Below, one piece after another: positions 60,243 through 64,000 of a stretch of DNA of 64,000 bases. The DNA lies in assembly GCA_015056495.1 (NCBI GenBank), contig SVGC01000002.1, forward strand, positions 98,075 to 162,074, read 5' to 3'. Position 1 is the first letter of the stretch. Each line of letters opens with the position of its first letter. The notes below the pieces were generated by a model that saw nothing but the letters and a program-made list of their open reading frames with translations, searched no databases and was not told the origin of the DNA. The DNA comes from Butyrivibrio sp. Its GTDB lineage: Bacteria; Bacillota; Clostridia; Lachnospirales; Lachnospiraceae. The translations under genes and the position numbers were made by a program.

Positions 60243-61343
60243 ATGAATTTAGAAAAAATCAGTTTTTTACCAACAGACAATTATGTGAAGACTCTTGGAA
60301 GGACTTTTATGCTGGAAGATTGCAGATTATTAAGTCTTTCCGGCTCAGGAATTGAATTTAAATATACTGGAACAGGGCTAGCTGTGACATTCTATGGCGA
60401 TTCCACAACGGAGACTCCGGATAATGATCCTGAACCTTGGCGAGATCAGGCAAGAGTGGCTGTATATGTTGATGGTATCCTTCAGTTGGATACTGTAATA
60501 AAAAAGCCTAAAGAAGTATTTGAAGTATGCGGATTTGAAGAAGGTGCCGCAGCTGCAGAACATATTGTAAGGATCATCAAGTTATCTGAGCCAAGAATGT
60601 CAACTACTGGTCTTGGAGAAATAACTATTATTGCTGATGGCCCAGCTCACCCTACTGAATACAAGAAAAAATATATTGAATTTATTGGAGATTCAATTAC
60701 TTGTGGCTACGGCATTGATGTACCTAACGAGTTACATCCTTTTTCTACCAGTACAGAAAATGTATCCAAGGCATATTCCTATAAAACTGCGCAAATGCTT
60801 GATGCTGACGCAAGCATTGTTTCTTACAGTGGACATGGTCTTATCTCCGGATATACACCTGACCCTAATGTGCCTAAGCTGGAAGAACTGATACAGCCTT
60901 ATTATGATATTTTTGCATATTCTTACAACACTTTCAGAGGTCTGACTATGCAAGATAGAAAATGGGATTTTAAGGCTGAGAGAAAACCGAACATGATCGT
61001 TATCAATATTGGAACTAATGATGACAGTTACGTTCAGGATGATGAGGCCAAGAGAAATGCTTTTAAAGCTGCTTATATATCATTTCTTGAAAAAGTCCAT
61101 GATCTAAATCCTGAATCCAAGATCATCATTGCATTTGGGCTAATGGGCGACAGACTCTATGAAACAGAAGTTGAAGCTGCTGATATATTTAAGGTAAAAA
61201 GTGGTTTTGATGATATATATACCGTACATATTACTCCTCAGGACTTCGAAAAAAATGGCTATGGAGCCGATTATCATCCATCCGCTACATCTCACGAATT
61301 AGCAGCATGCGAGCTAAGTGAGTTTATTAAAAACAATTTTTAA
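60243..61343 (+). CDS. Carbohydrate esterase family 2-like SGNH acetylesterase
   Basis: Removes acetyl groups from xylo- or other oligosaccharides. 366 residues: N-terminal beta-sandwich jelly-roll (about 20-130), then SGNH hydrolase with catalytic Ser in EFIGDSITCGYG (about 151), GTND, and His in the C-terminal DYHPS block. Size and layout match CE2 enzymes such as Est2A of Butyrivibrio and the CE2 part of clostridial proteins. There is no signal peptide, so it acts in the cytoplasm on imported oligosaccharides. It is 23 bases before a GH78-like gene, indicating joint use. Confidence 0.88.
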   Translation: MNLEKISFLPTDNYVKTLGRTFMLEDCRLLSLSGSGIEFKYTGTGLAVTFYGDSTTETPDNDPEPWRDQARVAVYVDGILQLDTVIKKPKEVFEVCGFEEGAAAAEHIVRIIKLSEPRMSTTGLGEITIIADGPAHPTEYKKKYIEFIGDSITCGYGIDVPNELHPFSTSTENVSKAYSYKTAQMLDADASIVSYSGHGLISGYTPDPNVPKLEELIQPYYDIFAYSYNTFRGLTMQDRKWDFKAERKPNMIVINIGTNDDSYVQDDEAKRNAFKAAYISFLEKVHDLNPESKIIIAFGLMGDRLYETEVEAADIFKVKSGFDDIYTVHITPQDFEKNGYGADYHPSATSHELAACELSEFIKNNF

Positions 61344-61366
61344 TCTTTATTGTTACTGGAGGTCAT

Positions 61367-63544
61367 ATGGATCAGAAAACTAAATGTATTTGGAAAAATG
61401 GGGAAAACAATGAAAACACTTGGATGTGTTTTGTAAAGAAATTTACTGTCACAGATTCTTTTGCAAAAGCTATAACACATATCGCAGTTGATTCTAAGTA
61501 CTGGTTATACATAAACGGAAAGCTCGCAATATTTGAAGGCGGAATAAAAAGAGGTCCTGACAAACATTCTACTTATTATGATGAAATTGATATTGCAAGA
61601 TTCTTGAAAACAGGTGAAAACACTATAGCAATTCTTGTATGCTATTATGGCAAGCATGGTTTTTCGCATTTAGATAGTGGAAGAGGAGGCCTATTATTTG
61701 AATCTCATATAGGCGGCAATGTCATCAGTTCAGATGAATCCTGGAAAGTCAAAAAACATCCGGCCTACGTAGAAGCAGACGAAAAAGATGAAAAAAGCAA
61801 TTTCAGACTTTCAGAATCAAATCTATATTTTGATGCAAGTAAAGATATTACCGATTGGTATAAAGAAGATTATGATGTTTCAAAATGGGATAATGCTGAT
61901 GTTATTGAAGATGTTCTTGAATATTGGGGATCTCTGCATAAAAGGATCACTCCTCAAATAAAGGATCTTGGCTATAAAAATTATTTAAATAGTGATATTT
62001 ACAAGGGATATGTAACATCCAGAAAAGAAACTATTAAAGTTCAACTTCCTTACAATGCACAAATTACGCCTATCCTTAAGGTTACTGCTCCAAAGGGGAA
62101 ACGAATATCAATAAAAGCTGATAATTACGTTGATTCGCTGTATGATACCAAAAGTGTTATGTCTGTCTATTATACCAAAGATGGTTATCAGGAATATGAA
62201 TCTCTTGGTTGGATGAATGGTGAATATATTTATTATGAATTTGATGAAGGAATAACTATCAATGAACTCGGATATCACGAAACAGGTTATGATACTGAGT
62301 TTGTAGGTTCCTTTACTTCTGATGATCCATTCCTTGATAAATTATGGGATAAATCATTGAGAACGCTTTACATTACTATGCGTGACAACTTCATGGATTG
62401 CCCTGACCGTGAAAGAGCTCAGTGGTGGGGTGATGTAAATATTGAAATGCAGGAAATGTTATATGCACTTGATGAAAAAGCACTTCTTCTGTATAAAAAA
62501 GGTGTAGACATGATGGCAAGATGGACTAAGGAAAGTGGCTATATGCTTACTGTAGTTCCATCAGGAAAGGATCAGTTTGAGCTTCCAATGCAAAATCTAG
62601 CTGGTATATTGGGCTTCTGGTATTATTACACCTATACTGGTGACGCTTCGCTATTACCACAGGCTTACGAGGCTTCGTCCCACTATTTAAAGCTATTCGA
62701 TATGGAAGATGGACTTGTAGCCCATAGGAAAGGCAGCTGGGATTGGCCTGACTGGGGTGATAATGCTGATATTGCTCCAATGGAAAATGCCTGGTATTAC
62801 ATGGCTCTTGAGTCCTGCATAAATATGGCTTCATATCTAGACAAGAAAGATGAGATCGATTTCTTTTTACAGCGAAAAGAAATGATCAAAAACAGCTTTG
62901 ATAAAGCTTTCTGGAAAGGTTCCTACTATTATAAAAAAACAGATAACAATTGTCCTGATGACAGGGCTAACGCACTTGCCGTAATATCTGGACTTGCCAG
63001 TTCTGATAAATACAAAGATATAACAAAAATACTGGAACATACAATGAATTCAAGCCCATATATGGAAAAATATGTACTTGATGCTCTTTGTGAAATGGGG
63101 CAGATAGACAAGGCAATTGTCAGAATAAAAGATCGTTATAAAGAGATGGTAAACTTTAATTATTCTACTCTATGGGAATATTGGAATCAGGATGGCACTC
63201 TAAATCATGCCTGGTCTGGTGGCCCTCTTATTACTATGTCTAAATACATAGCAGGTATCAGACCAATCGAAACTGGGTATAAAAAGTTTGAAGTCAGACC
63301 ATATCTTGCTGATTTGTCTCATGTAAAATGCACTGTTCCTTCAGCAAAAGGTCCTATAAATGTAGCTATCAAAAGAGATGAAGATAGATATCATATGGAA
63401 TTGACTATCCCTGAGGGAAGCTTAGCATATATATATCTGCCATTTTCTAATCCGGAGACCTTAAATAAAATCTGCTACAAGTATGATGTAACAGAAGATA
63501 ATTGCGCTTTTTTACAGCTTGAATCTGGTCACTATATAATCTAA
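61367..63544 (+). CDS. Alpha-L-rhamnosidase-like glycoside hydrolase (GH78 family type)
   Basis: Probably releases rhamnose or a related sugar from plant-derived oligosaccharides. 725 residues: N-terminal beta-domains (about 1-320), then the (alpha/alpha)6 barrel with the GH78 motif DCPDRERAQWWGD (about 344-356, holding the acidic catalytic residues), STLWEYWNQDG (about 610), AWSGGP and a C-terminal beta-domain. No signal peptide, so it is intracellular like the esterase before it. GGAGG RBS. The two form an operon ending at the hairpin at 63571. Exact sugar specificity is not shown. Confidence 0.87.
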   Translation: MDQKTKCIWKNGENNENTWMCFVKKFTVTDSFAKAITHIAVDSKYWLYINGKLAIFEGGIKRGPDKHSTYYDEIDIARFLKTGENTIAILVCYYGKHGFSHLDSGRGGLLFESHIGGNVISSDESWKVKKHPAYVEADEKDEKSNFRLSESNLYFDASKDITDWYKEDYDVSKWDNADVIEDVLEYWGSLHKRITPQIKDLGYKNYLNSDIYKGYVTSRKETIKVQLPYNAQITPILKVTAPKGKRISIKADNYVDSLYDTKSVMSVYYTKDGYQEYESLGWMNGEYIYYEFDEGITINELGYHETGYDTEFVGSFTSDDPFLDKLWDKSLRTLYITMRDNFMDCPDRERAQWWGDVNIEMQEMLYALDEKALLLYKKGVDMMARWTKESGYMLTVVPSGKDQFELPMQNLAGILGFWYYYTYTGDASLLPQAYEASSHYLKLFDMEDGLVAHRKGSWDWPDWGDNADIAPMENAWYYMALESCINMASYLDKKDEIDFFLQRKEMIKNSFDKAFWKGSYYYKKTDNNCPDDRANALAVISGLASSDKYKDITKILEHTMNSSPYMEKYVLDALCEMGQIDKAIVRIKDRYKEMVNFNYSTLWEYWNQDGTLNHAWSGGPLITMSKYIAGIRPIETGYKKFEVRPYLADLSHVKCTVPSAKGPINVAIKRDEDRYHMELTIPEGSLAYIYLPFSNPETLNKICYKYDVTEDNCAFLQLESGHYII

Positions 63545-63554
63545 TGCATATTTC

Positions 63555-63665
63555 CTATGATACAAAAAATGTGGTTGCCTCATTAAAGAATAATGAAGCA
63601 ACCACTTCTTTCTTTATAGTTTTAGCGCATTCTTCAGGTGTCAGATTCTTGTATTTGTCAAACAT
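63555..63665 (-). CDS. Candidate small ORF, 36 codons
   Basis: Too short for the usual gene callers. It starts with ATG at 63665, six bases after a perfect AAAGGAG, encodes MFDKYKNLTPEECAKTIKK and 17 more residues, and stops at 63555. No homologue is known to me. Its codons include the hairpin that terminates the GH78 gene, so it may be a relic of a longer gene or a true small protein. A dyad operator-like sequence lies upstream (63691-63731). Confidence 0.3.
   Translation of the reverse strand: MFDKYKNLTPEECAKTIKKEVVASLFFNEATTFFVS
63571..63612 (+). terminator. Terminator after the GH78-like gene
   Basis: GTGGTTGCCTCATT (63571-63584) pairs with AATGAAGCAACCAC (63592-63605), one mismatch, followed by TTCTTTCTTT. 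Confidence 0.8.
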
Positions 63666-63690
63666 GTATTTCTCCTTTGTCATATAGATT

Positions 63691-63731
63691 ATTGTGTAAA
63701 ATAAACATTATATTTTAAATATTTACACAAT
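63691..63731. promoter_or_regulatory. Operator-like inverted repeat flanking a -10 box
   Basis: ATTGTGTAAA (63691-63700) is repeated inverted as TTTACACAAT (63722-63731) with 21 bases between. On the minus strand the interval contains TATAAT (63712-63707). The arms are long enough to bind a dimeric regulator; which one is unknown. Confidence 0.45.
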
Positions 63732-63768
63732 TAGCAAAATAAGTCAAAGTAAATCAGCAATAATAACG

Positions 63769-63797
63769 TTGTAAATAGCCTTCAACAGTAATAATCT
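63769..63797 (+). promoter_or_regulatory. Possible promoter of the candidate ncRNA
   Basis: TTGTAA (63769-63774), 17-base spacer, TAATCT (63792-63797). Transcription would start near 63804. Confidence 0.4.
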
Positions 63798-63803
63798 GTA
63801 ATA

Positions 63804-63970
63804 GGTGAATCGTTAAATGTGAAAAGGGGATGAGGGGATTCTTGCGGTATGTTTAAAGCATACCACTACCATAGTTCGATCACTTAAGAGTTTAAAATAT
63901 GGTCATAAAAGGGGAAAACGAGTATGAAAACCTGCTAACAAATGTCAATAGCGAAACGGCTTATTTTTTA
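63804..63970 (+). ncRNA. Candidate structured non-coding RNA (raiA-like?)
   Basis: A gene-free stretch with features of a stable RNA: G-rich islands (AAAAGGGGATGAGGGGATT at 63822-63840, AAAAGGGGAAAACG at 63907-63920), hairpin GGTATG/CATACC (63846-63851 with 63859-63864), stem ACCATA/TATGGT (63868-63873 with 63898-63903), and a final short hairpin ATAGC/GGCTTAT (63949-63966) ending in six T residues. A promoter-like element lies just upstream. No ORF with an RBS covers it on either strand. The layout recalls the raiA RNA of Clostridia, but I cannot verify this without a covariance search. Confidence 0.5.
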
Positions 63971-64000
63971 GTGTTTTCAATTTCACCATTTTTAAGCATC

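Noticed and set aside
63961..63999. End of a minus-strand gene entering from the right edge (MLKNGEIENTKK then stop)
   Set aside because: Only 12 codons visible, and they overlap the T-run of the candidate ncRNA; cannot be supported, though a gene ending here is possible.
1..64000. CRISPR arrays, tRNA or rRNA genes, insertion sequences, prophage genes, toxin-antitoxin or anti-phage modules
   Set aside because: Looked for direct-repeat/spacer periodicity, CCA-ended cloverleaf-like stretches, transposase or integrase motifs and typical defence proteins in the given frames; none seen.

Overview
The window is AT-rich and dominated by housekeeping genes on the + strand. Only rpmB, lexA, one HD-GYP gene and one doubtful small ORF lie on the - strand. 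Gene content points to the Firmicutes, most likely Lachnospiraceae of the Butyrivibrio/Pseudobutyrivibrio type. The signs are Firmicutes-only proteins (RecU, Prp with an N-extended L27, YloU/YloV, YqeK, a YneA-like LysM protein beside lexA, GerW/YtfJ, DUF2953), strong AGGAGG ribosome-binding sites, and a CE2 esterase next to a GH78-like rhamnosidase, typical of plant-polysaccharide degraders of gut or rumen. The genus is inference.

Layout. 1-5.4 kb: end of leuC, leuD, a GtrB-like glycosyltransferase, an Mrp ATPase, an AI-2E family permease, and ilvE with its own promoter. 5.6-8.6 kb: NusG-II protein, Gx transporter, ruvA-ruvB, zapA. 8.7-14.8 kb: U32 protein, FtsW/RodA-family protein with its partner PBP, then a convergent HD-GYP gene. 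15-17.4 kb: small and sporulation-associated conserved genes. 17.6-23.3 kb: rpmB (divergent), yloU, fakA, recG and a DegV/FakB-like gene; the rpmB-yloU-yloV-recG order is the one known from Bacillus. 23.5-29.5 kb: both subunits of a type IIA topoisomerase (probably topo IV), rsmD, coaD, a coiled-coil protein. 29.6-34.9 kb: secreted amidase, two pseudouridine synthases, HAD phosphatase, RecU and small unknowns. 34.9-40.9 kb: histidine operon hisZ-hisG-hisD-hisB-(PAP2)-hisIE. 41-48.9 kb: radical-SAM pair, RNase G, L21 leader-rplU-prp-rpmA, obgE, yhbY, yqeK, rsfS. 49-54.5 kb: a complete branched-chain amino-acid ABC transporter (livJHMGF) and a cytidylate-kinase-like gene. 54.7-56 kb: lexA and a divergent YneA-like gene sharing a promoter region with several SOS-box-like sites. 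56-59.3 kb: acidic unknown protein, orphan CheY, membrane protein with degenerate GGDEF and intact EAL. 59.3-63.5 kb: PARG-like macrodomain protein, CE2 esterase, GH78-like rhamnosidase. 63.5-64 kb: no convincing large gene, but a structured, G-rich stretch that looks like a small non-coding RNA.

The genes mostly form short operons with ATGA-type overlaps, separated by clear intrinsic terminators. Many genes were given a start a few codons inside the longest reading frame, because a strong Shine-Dalgarno sequence sits just before an internal ATG. I saw no insertion sequence, prophage, CRISPR array, tRNA or rRNA. The points most worth following are the candidate ncRNA at the right edge, the SOS control region, the HisIE protein with an apparently dead HisF-like domain, the 75-nt hairpin before livJ, and the signalling proteins with altered catalytic motifs.
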